From the NCBI GenBank assembly GCA_900696485.1, contig CAADGG010000049.1, forward strand, positions 1-36,617: 36,617 nt of DNA, read 5' to 3'. Below are positions 17,853-25,388 of the stretch, one piece after another. The stretch is from an uncultured Pseudomonadota bacterium. Its GTDB lineage: Bacteria > Myxococcota_A > UBA9160 > PR03. Made by a program: the position numbers and the translations under genes. A model generated the notes under the pieces. That model worked only from the letters and a program-made list of their open reading frames with translations, made no database searches and was not told the DNA's origin. Within the stretch, counting starts at the first letter, position 1. Every line of letters begins with the position of its first letter.

Positions 17853-18575
17853 CTAAGGATGGGGAGCGCGGCCGGCGGGCGCCGGTTCGGGAAGCTTCTG
17901 CCACGCGGCGCGAAGCCACGCCGCCCAGGCCTCGAGGCCTTCGCCGGTCACCGCCGACACGACGAGCAGCCGCGGTTCCGGCGCCACGCGCGCGAGCGCC
18001 GCCCGGATCGCTTCGGGATCGACCTGCGGCAGGTGCGGCAGCAGATCGGACTTGGTCAGCAGCACCAGGTCCGCGGCGCGGAACATCACCGGATACTTGA
18101 GCGGCTTGTCGACGCCTTCCGTCGTGGACAGCGCCACCACGTTCCGGGCCTGGCCGAGATCGTAGAGGGCCGGGCAGACCAGGTTGCCGACGTTCTCGAT
18201 GAAGAACACGTCGAACGTCCGCTCCGGCAGGCCGTGCAGCAGCCGGTGCACCATGCCGGCGTCGAGATGGCAGGCGGTGCCGGTCGTGATCGTCCAGCTC
18301 GGGATGCCGGCGGCCTGCAGGCGGGACGCGTCGTTCTCCGTGGCCAGGTCTGCGCTGACGGCGCCGAGCTGTAGATCCGGCGCAGCACGCCGCGTCGCTT
18401 CGAGCAGGGCGGTCTTGCCGGAGCCCGGCGAGCCCATCAGGTTGATCGCGAGCGTCCGGCCCGCCTGGAAGTGCGCGCGATTGTGCGCCGCCGTGCGGTC
18501 GTTCTGCACCAGGATGCGCTGATGCACGTCCAGCGACACGAGCTCCGGATCCCCACAGCCGCAGACCTCGCACAT
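17853..18575 (-). CDS. hypB: Hydrogenase nickel incorporation GTPase HypB
   Basis: HypB, 240 aa, hydrolyses GTP to deliver nickel, with HypA, into the large subunit of [NiFe]-hydrogenase. It starts MCEVCGCGD, the N-terminal CxxCGC high-affinity nickel motif also found in E. coli HypB. The P-loop is GSPGSGKT (48-55). TTGTACHLDAGMVHRLL holds the Cys and His of the G-domain metal site, followed by FFIENVGNLVCPA and LLTKSDLL (guanine recognition). There is no His-rich nickel-storage stretch. The ATG lies one base after the hypA stop, so the genes are coupled. It is the last gene of the hyp operon; an Ala/Pro-rich tail (LPEPAPAGRAPHP) closes the protein. Confidence 0.95.
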   Translation of the reverse strand: MCEVCGCGDPELVSLDVHQRILVQNDRTAAHNRAHFQAGRTLAINLMGSPGSGKTALLEATRRAAPDLQLGAVSADLATENDASRLQAAGIPSWTITTGTACHLDAGMVHRLLHGLPERTFDVFFIENVGNLVCPALYDLGQARNVVALSTTEGVDKPLKYPVMFRAADLVLLTKSDLLPHLPQVDPEAIRAALARVAPEPRLLVVSAVTGEGLEAWAAWLRAAWQKLPEPAPAGRAPHP

Positions 18576-18576
18576 G

Positions 18577-18918
18577 TCAGTCCACCTCCAGTTCGATGCG
18601 ATCGAGGAACAGCTCGTCGCCGGCGACCAGGCGGGCGTTGCCCCCGCAGTCGACACACGTAAGAGTCGGCGTCGCCACGAGCGTCTTCTCGCACGCGCGG
18701 CACTGCCAGCGGACCGGAACCGCGTGCAGCTCGAGCACGGCGTCCGCGGCCGGACCGCCCGCGCGCACCAGCTCCCAGGCCGAGTGCAGCAGCTCGGGTT
18801 CGACGCCAGCCTGCTCTCCGATGCGGACGTGGATCCGCAGCACCCGGCGCGCGGCGCAGGGGCGGACGTGCTCGTGTACGAGATCCAGCAGAGACGCGGC
18901 GATCGAGACCTCGTGCAT
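18577..18918 (-). CDS. hypA: Hydrogenase maturation nickel metallochaperone HypA
   Basis: HypA, 113 aa, carries nickel to the hydrogenase precursor together with HypB. It begins MHEVSIA, where the N-terminal Met-His-Glu supplies nickel ligands, and has the structural zinc site CRAC (73-76) and CVDC (88-91). Length fits the family. GGAGGAG on the minus strand lies eight bases before the ATG and overlaps the end of the upstream hydratase-family gene, linking the two in one mRNA. The stop is one base from the hypB start. Confidence 0.95.
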   Translation of the reverse strand: MHEVSIAASLLDLVHEHVRPCAARRVLRIHVRIGEQAGVEPELLHSAWELVRAGGPAADAVLELHAVPVRWQCRACEKTLVATPTLTCVDCGGNARLVAGDELFLDRIELEVD

Positions 18919-18923
18919 GGCGG

Positions 18924-19775
18924 TCACTCCTCCGCGCCGTGCGGGCGCTTGCGTGCGAAGAAGCGCTCGAGTCCGGCGGTGAACTCCGCGGAGTCCGCGC
19001 TCTCGACGAGCGCCTCGACCTCGGCCGACAGGTGGGCTTCGAGCGCCTCCATGCCGGCCGCTCGGTTCAGCAATCGCTTGGTACGGGCATAGGCGTCCGC
19101 CGGCCCGTCCGCGAGTCGCTCGGCCACTTCGAGCACCGCGGCTTCGAAGCCGTCCGTCGCGAGCACTTCGGAGACGAGGCCGCGCGCCCGGGCGGCGTGC
19201 GCATCGAGACGCGGCGAGAGCCATGCGAGGTCCAGCGCGCCGCGCAGTCCGACGAGACGCGGCAGCAGGAATGTGACGCTCTCGGCGCCGGACAGCCCCG
19301 TCCTTCCGTAGGCCCACTCGAAGACCGCGCGCTCGGACGCCAGCACCAGATCACAGCACAGCGCGAGACCGAGGCCGCCGGCCGCGGCGATGCCATCGAC
19401 CGCCGCCAGCACCGGCTTCGGTGCGCGCCGGATCTCGATGATCGCGCCGTTCACGTACTCGAGTACCTGCTTGAAGATCGCGCCGCGTCCCTCCGTCGCC
19501 GCGTCGGGTGTGAGATAGGCGAGATCCTCCACGCGGCCGCCGTCCCGGACGTAGCGCAGATCCACGCCACCGCAGAACACACCCGGGCGGCCGCGCAGCA
19601 CGATGGCGCGCACGGCAGGATCGCGGGCCATGCGCAGCCCCGCCCGGCGCAGATCCTGGGCGGTGCGCACGTCCAGCGAGTTGAAACGCTGCGGTCGGTC
19701 GAGTGTGATGACGCCGACGGCTCCGAGGATCTCGGTCCGGACCGGCTCGTCGGCCGTCGGGTTCGGCGCCTGCAT
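18924..19775 (-). CDS. Enoyl-CoA hydratase/isomerase (crotonase) family protein inside the hyp operon
   Basis: This 283-aa crotonase-fold protein has FNSLDVRTAQDLR at the N-terminus, the first oxyanion-hole block GVFCGGVDLR (about 65-74), the second block GIAAAGGLGLALCCDL, and LLPRLVGLRGALDLAW. In close relatives the catalytic segment commonly reads GLSPDGGST; here it is GLSGAESVT, so the usual Asp is replaced by Ala and catalytic identity is uncertain. It sits nine bases after hypE and five bases before hypA, and its GAGGAG ribosome-binding site overlaps the hypE stop, so it is truly part of the operon. Its link with hydrogenase maturation is not known to me. It could be a recruited crotonase (hydrolase, decarboxylase or isomerase) with a role tied to hydrogen metabolism. 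Confidence 0.85.
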   Translation of the reverse strand: MQAPNPTADEPVRTEILGAVGVITLDRPQRFNSLDVRTAQDLRRAGLRMARDPAVRAIVLRGRPGVFCGGVDLRYVRDGGRVEDLAYLTPDAATEGRGAIFKQVLEYVNGAIIEIRRAPKPVLAAVDGIAAAGGLGLALCCDLVLASERAVFEWAYGRTGLSGAESVTFLLPRLVGLRGALDLAWLSPRLDAHAARARGLVSEVLATDGFEAAVLEVAERLADGPADAYARTKRLLNRAAGMEALEAHLSAEVEALVESADSAEFTAGLERFFARKRPHGAEE

Positions 19776-19784
19776 CGCGACTCC

Positions 19785-20810
19785 TCAGCAGATCCGTGGC
19801 AGCAGTTCGCCGTCGGGTTCGAGTACCAGCCGGCGTCCGAATCCGGTGTCGAGAACGACGCGCCGGGCCGGTTCTGCGACGCAGCGACCGATCCGGCAGG
19901 CGTCGCGGCCGAGCGGATGCGTGTGCAGCGCCTCGAGCACGGCCTTCTCGTCGACCGCACGGACGCCGAGTAGCGCCTTGCCCTCGTTCGCGACGAGCAG
20001 CGGATCGATGCCGAGCAGCTCGGAGGCCGCCCGCACGGCCGGCCGCACCGGGAGCGCGGCCTCCTCGAGGACGACGCCCACGCCGGCCTTGTGCGCCATC
20101 TCGGTGAGGGCGCTCGCCACGCCACCGCGGGTCGGATCCTTCATGGCGACGATCCCGGCCCCGCCGGCCGCCAGGGCCGCCGCGACGAGACCGTTCAGCG
20201 GCGAGACATCCGAGCGCAGCGCGGCGCCGACGTCGAGGCCGTGGCGTTGCGCCAGCACGGCCAGGCCGTGATCCCCGATCGTGCCGGTCACCAGGATCAC
20301 GTCGCCGGCGCGCAGGCCGTCGTCGCGCACCAGGCGGTCTGCGAATCCGAGCCCGGTCGTGTTGAGAACGACCCCGTCGATCTCACCGCGACCCATCACC
20401 TTGGTGTCACCGGTGAGGATCCGCGTCCCGGCCTCGCGACACGCCGCCGTGATCGAGTCGCGAATGCGCTCGAGGTCGGCGAGGGCGAAGCCTTCCTCCA
20501 GCACCATCGCGAGCGAAAGCCCGAGCGGGACGACGGCGCCCATCATCGCGAGATCGTTGACGGTGCCGCAGATGGCGAGGCGGCCGATGTCCCCTCCGGC
20601 GAAGAAGGGGGGCGTCACGACGTGAGAGTCGGTCGTGAAGACGAGCCAGCGATCGCCGACCCGGAGCGCGGCGCCGTCATCGAGCGCGTCGAGTCCGACG
20701 ACGTCGGGACCCGCTGGTGCCGCGCCGGCGAAGAGCGTCTCGACGAGCTGCCGCATGGCCGGCCCGCCGGCGCCGTGGCGCAGCGCGATCTTGTCGCCGA
20801 CTCCGCTCAT
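19785..20810 (-). CDS. hypE: Hydrogenase expression/formation protein HypE (carbamoyl dehydratase)
   Basis: HypE, 341 aa, dehydrates the carbamoyl group placed on its C-terminal Cys by HypF to a thiocyanate, the source of the active-site cyanide ligands. It has the AIRS/PurM-type ATP-binding fold with LRHGAGGPAM at the N-terminus, TTDSHVVTPPFFAGGDIG, NDLAMMGAVP-like (NDLAMMGAVVPLGLSL), LTGDTKVMGRGE and MKDPTRGGVA. The last four residues are PRIC, the modified C-terminal Cys motif. The ATG overlaps the hypD stop as ATGA. Full length and no missing residue was noticed. Confidence 0.96.
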   Translation of the reverse strand: MSGVGDKIALRHGAGGPAMRQLVETLFAGAAPAGPDVVGLDALDDGAALRVGDRWLVFTTDSHVVTPPFFAGGDIGRLAICGTVNDLAMMGAVVPLGLSLAMVLEEGFALADLERIRDSITAACREAGTRILTGDTKVMGRGEIDGVVLNTTGLGFADRLVRDDGLRAGDVILVTGTIGDHGLAVLAQRHGLDVGAALRSDVSPLNGLVAAALAAGGAGIVAMKDPTRGGVASALTEMAHKAGVGVVLEEAALPVRPAVRAASELLGIDPLLVANEGKALLGVRAVDEKAVLEALHTHPLGRDACRIGRCVAEPARRVVLDTGFGRRLVLEPDGELLPRIC

Positions 20811-21967
20811 GACGGGGCCTCGTGGATCTCGAGGCGCGGGATGCCGCCGTATTCGTGCCAGATCCGGCAGGTTCCTTCGCTGCTCACCATGCAGGCTCCC
20901 ACCGGCTGCGCCGGCGTGCACGGCGCGCCGAACAGCGCGCAGTCGCGCGGGCTCGCGCTGCCGGAAAGGATGTCGCCGCAGCGGCACTCGTCCGAGCGCG
21001 GGGCGAGGCGCGCCGGCGGGGCGGCCGCGAGCAGGGCGGCGAAGCGACGTCGGGCATCATGCCCGGCGAATTCGGGCCGCAGGCGCAGGTTGCCATTCGG
21101 CACCCGTGCGATGCCACGCCATTGCCCACCGACCGGCTCGAAGACCCTCCAGAGCTGCTGCTGGGCGCGGCGGTTGCCGTCGCGCGAGACCAGGCGCGGG
21201 AATGCATTCACCACGCGGGCTTCCCCGTCGCGCGCCAGCTCGGCGAGCTTCGCGAAGCCGGCCAGGAGGTCGAGCGGTTCGAAGCCGCCGACCACGACCG
21301 GAATGCGATGGCGCGCAACGAACGGCTCGAAGACGCCGTAGCCGGTGATCGCGGCGGCATGACCCGCGGCGAGGAAGCCTTCGACGCGGGTGTGCGGCAT
21401 CTCCGCGACGATCTCCATGACCGGCGGAATGTATTTGTGGGCGGACAGCACCAGGAAGTTCGGCGGCGGCTTGCGCAGCAGCACGGCGGCCGTCGCGACG
21501 GCCGTGGTCTCGAAGCCGGATGCGAAGAACACCAACGGCTCGTCCGGCGCCGCCTGGGCGGCGGTGAGGGCTTCCGCAACGCCATAGACCACCTCGACGC
21601 GCGCGCCGTCGGCGCGCGCATCGTCGAGCGAACGCCCGGAGCCCGGCACCCGCAGCATGTCGCCGTAGCTGGCGACGCGGAGGCCGGCCTCGGCGAGCGC
21701 TACGGCCTCGTCCACTTCCGGCGCATCCGTCACGCAGACGGGACAGCCCGGTCCCATGATCACCTGCAGGGTCGGCGGCAGCACGGCGCGCAGGCCGAAA
21801 CGTGCGATCGCCTGCTCGTGGCTGCCGCACACGTGCATGATCGAGAGCGGTGCGCCGCCGGCCCGGTCGGCGGTGAGCCGCTCGATCGCGGCGAGCAGTG
21901 CGCGTGCCCGCGCCGGATCGCGGAACTGCAGCGATGCACCGCGCGTGGTGGGGAGCTCAGTCAGCAT
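20807..21967 (-). CDS. hypD: Hydrogenase formation protein HypD (Fe-S scaffold)
   Basis: HypD, 386 aa, works with HypC as the scaffold on which the Fe(CN)2CO unit is assembled. It carries MHVCGSHEQ (Cys about 47), GPGCPVCVTD (Cys about 75 and 78), FFASGFETTA, SAHKYIPPVM, GFLAAGHAAAITG and the C-terminal Cys-rich [4Fe-4S] region CRCGDILSG, then GAPCTPAQPVGACMVSSEG. The ATG lies inside the end of hypC (11-base overlap), and the stop overlaps the hypE start. This tight coupling fits the HypC-HypD-HypE complex. Confidence 0.96.
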   Translation of the reverse strand: MLTELPTTRGASLQFRDPARARALLAAIERLTADRAGGAPLSIMHVCGSHEQAIARFGLRAVLPPTLQVIMGPGCPVCVTDAPEVDEAVALAEAGLRVASYGDMLRVPGSGRSLDDARADGARVEVVYGVAEALTAAQAAPDEPLVFFASGFETTAVATAAVLLRKPPPNFLVLSAHKYIPPVMEIVAEMPHTRVEGFLAAGHAAAITGYGVFEPFVARHRIPVVVGGFEPLDLLAGFAKLAELARDGEARVVNAFPRLVSRDGNRRAQQQLWRVFEPVGGQWRGIARVPNGNLRLRPEFAGHDARRRFAALLAAAPPARLAPRSDECRCGDILSGSASPRDCALFGAPCTPAQPVGACMVSSEGTCRIWHEYGGIPRLEIHEAPS

Positions 21968-22247
21968 CGGGCTTCCGAGAGCTCGCTTCGATCTCGTCGC
22001 AGAGGTCGGCCCGCATCGCATCGTCTTCGGCCGCGCGGAGAATCTCGTCGTACAGCGCGAGCGTCGCCGCCACTTCTTCCGGCGGGATCCGGTGGATCGC
22101 GAAGCCCACGTGGTTGAGCACCCAGTCACCGGGGGCCACCGGCTCGTCGACGACGTCGAGGCGCACGGCACGCCGCACGCCCCAGAAGTCCACCTGGGCG
22201 ACGTCGCCGTCGACCCCCACGATCTGTCCCGGAACTCCCAGGCACAT
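21957..22247 (-). CDS. hypC: Hydrogenase assembly chaperone HypC
   Basis: HypC, 96 aa, binds HypD and then the hydrogenase large-subunit precursor. It starts MCLGVPGQIV, the signature in which Cys2 becomes functional after Met removal, followed by VDFWGVRRAVRLD and the typical VAPGDWVLNHVGFAIHRI. It is slightly longer than the usual 75-90 residues, with an acidic helical C-terminal tail. An 8-base G-run on the coding strand (22261-22254) lies six bases before the ATG and probably serves as the ribosome-binding site. It overlaps hypD by 11 bases. Confidence 0.95.
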   Translation of the reverse strand: MCLGVPGQIVGVDGDVAQVDFWGVRRAVRLDVVDEPVAPGDWVLNHVGFAIHRIPPEEVAATLALYDEILRAAEDDAMRADLCDEIEASSRKPDAD

Positions 22248-22280
22248 GGAACACCCCCCCCGGACGTGACGCTCTCGTGC

Positions 22281-24611
22281 TCAGCCTCTCGCGCGTAGCA
22301 GGGCGTCGGCGACGACGACTTGCCCGAGAGCAATGCCGCCGTCACCGGGCGGAATGCCTCGCGGACGCAGGACCCGCACTCCGAGCGCGCGGAGCCGTGC
22401 TTCGACGCGTTCGACCAGCAGTGCGTTCTGGAAGCAGCCTCCCGAGAGTACCACCGGCTGCCGGCTCGACGCGGCGCGTGCGGCGATCATCAGCATCTCC
22501 GCCGCGGCGGCGAGTGTCTCGTGGAAGCGTCCGGCGATCTCCGCCGGCGGGCGTTCGGCGAGCAGATCGTCGACGACGGCGCGCACCATCGGACGCAGAT
22601 CGATCTGCCACGGCGCGGCCGTGCGGTCGAGTGCGAAGGGATAGGGGATGCCATGACGGCCCCGCGCTGCCGCGTTCCACGCAAGCGCGATCTCACCGGA
22701 GTAGTCGGCACGCGGCTGCGCGAGCACCAGCGCGCCGATCGCATCGAACCAGCGTCCGGCGCCGTGCGCCGTCACGCATCCCGTCGGTTGCTGCAGCAGC
22801 GCCCGGACCGGGGCCGGATCGGAGGCATCCGGGTGCGCGAAGAGTCGCAGCGCGGCGAGCGGCGGGGCGCCGTCGAACGCGTCGTCGAGCGCCGCGAGCG
22901 CGAGCCGCCAGGGTTCGCGGATCGCCGCCTCGCCGCCGGCGAGCCGCAACGGACGCAGCGTCGCGAGCCGCTCGCAGCCCGCGGCGTCGCCGAGCAGCAG
23001 CTCGCCGCCCCAGGCCGTGCCGTCGAGGCCGTGGCCGGTCCCGTCCCAGACGAGTCCGAAACCAGGCCCCCGCACGCCGGCCTCGGCCCAGGCCGCGGCG
23101 AGATGCGCGTGATGGTGCTGAACGGCGACGGCCTCGACGCCGCGGCGCTCGCGCGCCCAGCGCGAGCTGACGTAGCCCGGATGGAGGTCATGCGCGAGCC
23201 GCGTGGCCCTGGTCCCGAGCAGCCGTTCGAGCCGGTCGATGGCAGCCTCGAAGGCGTCCAGCGCCTCCGGCGAGTCGAGGTCTCCGATATGCGGCGACAG
23301 GAACGCCTGTCGGCCGACGGCCAGGCAGACCGTCGCATGCAGATGCGCGCCGCAGCCGAGCGTGGGCTGCACGACCGGCTCCGGCAGTTCGATCGCTTGC
23401 GGCACGACGCCGCGCGAGCGGCGGATCCAGATCGGGGCGCCGCCGCTGACGATCGCGACGGAGTCGTCACACGGGGCCGGGATCGGTCGGTCGTGGACCA
23501 GCAGGAGATCCGCGATCCCGGAGAGTCGTCGTCCCTCCTCGATCCGGAACGCGATCGGTTCGCCCGATCGGTTGCCCGACGTCATCACGAGCGGTCGTCC
23601 GATGTCGTCGAGTAGCAAGCGATGCAACGGCGTGTACGGAAGCAGCAGGCCGATCCGGTCGAGTCCCGGCGCCAGCGACGCCGCGAGCGGAGCGTCCGGC
23701 CGCCGGCGCGCCAGCACGATCGGGTGTGCGGGCGAGACCAGCAATGCGCGCTCCGCCGAATCGAGCCTCGCGAACTTCTCGGCGGCCGCGAGATCCGACA
23801 CCATCACGGCGAAGGGTCGCCGTTCGCGCCGCTTGCGAGCTCGGAGCTGGTGCACGGCTGCCTCGTGTGTTGCGTCACAGGCGAGATGAAAACCGCCGAC
23901 ACCGAGCAGGGCCACGAGCTCGCCGGCACGCAGAGCGGTGATCGCCGCTGCCAGCGCGGCCTCTTGCCGGGCGATCGGTTCGCCATCCGGCGACAGCGCC
24001 GTGAGCTGCGGTCCGCAGCGCGGGCAGGCGATCGCTTCGGCGCGATAGCGGCGGTCCGCCGGGTCGTCGTACTCGCGGTGACAGGCGTCGCAGGGGGGAA
24101 AGCCGGCGAGCGCCGTCCGCTCGCGGTCGTAGGGGAGGGCGAGGGCCGCACTGAAGCGCGGTCCGCAGTGCGCGCACGCGGTGAACGGATACCGGAAGCG
24201 CCGTGCACGGGGGTCGCGAATCTCGTCGCGACACGCATCGCAGAGGGCCAGGTCCGGAGCGAGCGGGATGCCGGCTCCCGTGCCTGGTTCGCTGGGCGCG
24301 ACCGCGAACTCCAACCCGGGCTCCCAAGGAATCGGCTGCTCGACCACCCGGGAAAGCGTGGAACCAGGAAGTGCACAGGCGCACAGCTCACTCGCGAGTG
24401 CGCGCAGGGCCAGCGCGTCTCCGAACGCCTCGACGACCACGCCATCCGGGTGATTCCAGACGCGGCCTGCGAGCCCGAGCGCACGAGCTCGCTGCACGAC
24501 GAAGGGGCGGAAACCGATGCCTTGCACGACCCCCTCGATCGCGATGCGGATCCCGGTGAGATCGTGCTCGATCCGGAGGTCGGCAGACGAGACGGAGGGA
24601 ATCTTCGCCAT
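22281..24611 (-). CDS. hypF: Carbamoyltransferase HypF
   Basis: HypF, 776 aa, makes the carbamoyl group used for the cyanide ligands of [NiFe]-hydrogenase from carbamoyl phosphate and ATP and transfers it to HypE. Domains in order are acylphosphatase-like (GVVQGIGFRPFVV, about 28-40), two zinc fingers (CDACRDE...CAHCGPR and CDACHREY...CPRCGP, about 120-200), a YrdC-like domain (RKRRERRPFAVMV, MTSGNRSGEPI), and a Kae1-like carbamoyltransferase domain (VQHHHAHLAA at about 495-505, WDGTGHGLDGTAWGGE, LSGGCFQNALL). It is full length. It is the first gene of the operon; its ATG has a GAGG four bases upstream. A short dyad GTGTC-C-GACAC (24646-24656) in the upstream region could be an operator. Confidence 0.96.
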   Translation of the reverse strand: MAKIPSVSSADLRIEHDLTGIRIAIEGVVQGIGFRPFVVQRARALGLAGRVWNHPDGVVVEAFGDALALRALASELCACALPGSTLSRVVEQPIPWEPGLEFAVAPSEPGTGAGIPLAPDLALCDACRDEIRDPRARRFRYPFTACAHCGPRFSAALALPYDRERTALAGFPPCDACHREYDDPADRRYRAEAIACPRCGPQLTALSPDGEPIARQEAALAAAITALRAGELVALLGVGGFHLACDATHEAAVHQLRARKRRERRPFAVMVSDLAAAEKFARLDSAERALLVSPAHPIVLARRRPDAPLAASLAPGLDRIGLLLPYTPLHRLLLDDIGRPLVMTSGNRSGEPIAFRIEEGRRLSGIADLLLVHDRPIPAPCDDSVAIVSGGAPIWIRRSRGVVPQAIELPEPVVQPTLGCGAHLHATVCLAVGRQAFLSPHIGDLDSPEALDAFEAAIDRLERLLGTRATRLAHDLHPGYVSSRWARERRGVEAVAVQHHHAHLAAAWAEAGVRGPGFGLVWDGTGHGLDGTAWGGELLLGDAAGCERLATLRPLRLAGGEAAIREPWRLALAALDDAFDGAPPLAALRLFAHPDASDPAPVRALLQQPTGCVTAHGAGRWFDAIGALVLAQPRADYSGEIALAWNAAARGRHGIPYPFALDRTAAPWQIDLRPMVRAVVDDLLAERPPAEIAGRFHETLAAAAEMLMIAARAASSRQPVVLSGGCFQNALLVERVEARLRALGVRVLRPRGIPPGDGGIALGQVVVADALLRARG

Positions 24612-25094
24612 GACGCCTCACACTCTCTGCGGGTCATCCTGTCGGGTGTCCGACACGGATCCATCCCGGCCACTCTCGATCCACGCCGGGACAGTCTATC
24701 GCGCCGCGTCTCTCGAGGATGCGAGAACCTGCCTCTTCTTTCGCTCCGTGCTGGTCGATGCGCCCGACGGCTGAAGCGAGGGCGGCCCGCAGGCCTGTCC
24801 CGAGCGCCACGGCCAGGACTCCGCGCTCTCGATCCTGCAAACGCGTCCCTCGACCCGGGGCGCTTCTCGAACCCCGCTCGCGAAGCACGGCCTGCCGACC
24901 CGGCGACGACACCCCGCGACGCCCGTCGTCCCGGCGGATGGCTTCGCTGCGCTCGACGACGAGCTGAGTCGTCTGGCTCTGTCGCAAGATCGCCGCGTAT
25001 CGGTTCTCGTCCTCGATCCGATACGAGTTCGGTTTCCAGTCGCCGGATCCCTCGCGCTGCTATGGTGGCGGCGTCCTGCGCAGAAGAGATCGGG
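24612..25094. other. Region without a convincing gene; possible degraded sequence
   Basis: Nearly 500 bases upstream of hypF show no gene that I can support on either strand. It contains a GTGTC-C-GACAC dyad at 24646-24656 and an 8-bp inverted repeat CGTATCGG/CCGATACG (24996-25003 and 25018-25025, 14-nt loop). On the minus strand, about 25044 to 24910 reads as a natural-looking peptide segment (GDWKPNSYRIEDENRYAAIL) preceded closely by a stop codon and without a start, which suggests a gene remnant. A TATGGT hexamer at 25061-25066 could be a -10 element for the small ORF that follows. Confidence 0.4.
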
Positions 25095-25316
25095 ATGCGA
25101 AAGCTGGCGAGAAGAGGAAGGTCCCCGTCTGGGGTTCCCTCCCGTCTGGGGTTCCCCCCTCCCGTCTGGGACTGGGACGAAACCAAGCTCGAGCGTGCAC
25201 AGGGGATCGAGAACGTGCGGACGAACGAGAAGCACGAGACCGTCTGGAAGAAGGTCGGCGCTGCCGAGTTCGACACGATCGCGAGCCACGTGACGACGCT
25301 TCTCGAAGCACGATGA
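25095..25316 (+). CDS. Small ORF of unknown function with internal short repeats
   Basis: This 73-aa frame begins at an ATG preceded by a weak AGAAGAG site. Its first third is low-complexity and is produced by a CCCGTCTGGG repeat (25124-25170). The remainder (WDWDETKLERAQGIENVRTN and on to SHVTTLLEAR) looks like genuine coding sequence, with mixed residues, high GC3 and a charged helical pattern. I do not recognise it. It may be the C-terminal remnant of a larger protein into which the repeat was inserted, or a real small protein. The next gene begins shortly after on the same strand. Confidence 0.35.
   Translation: MRKLARRGRSPSGVPSRLGFPPPVWDWDETKLERAQGIENVRTNEKHETVWKKVGAAEFDTIASHVTTLLEAR
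25124..25170 (+). repeat. Three-copy short repeat CCCGTCTGGG
   Basis: CCCGTCTGGG occurs at 25124-25133, 25141-25150 and 25161-25170. The units are 17 and 20 bases long, with GGTTCCC following the first two copies. Each copy has CCC/GGG ends and could fold. The array falls inside a small reading frame that stays open through it. Confidence 0.6.
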
Positions 25317-25388
25317 CGTCGCGCGATCGTGTGGGTTCGGGAGCACGGCGGCGTGTGTGATTGCTTCGCGTTCGAAAGGGCGGAGCCC

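Noticed and set aside
22320..23615. Plus-strand open frame of about 430 codons opposite hypF
   Set aside because: hypF is unmistakable on the minus strand; the plus frame has no motif and biased composition.
24612..24700. Sigma54 (-24/-12) promoter for the hyp operon
   Set aside because: I looked for a TGGCAC-N5-TTGCA type sequence on the minus strand upstream of hypF and did not find one.
25329..25388. N-terminal extension of the M19 dipeptidase from the GTG at 25329
   Set aside because: It has no ribosome-binding site and adds residues without family similarity; the ATG at 25389 has an AAGGGCGGAG upstream.
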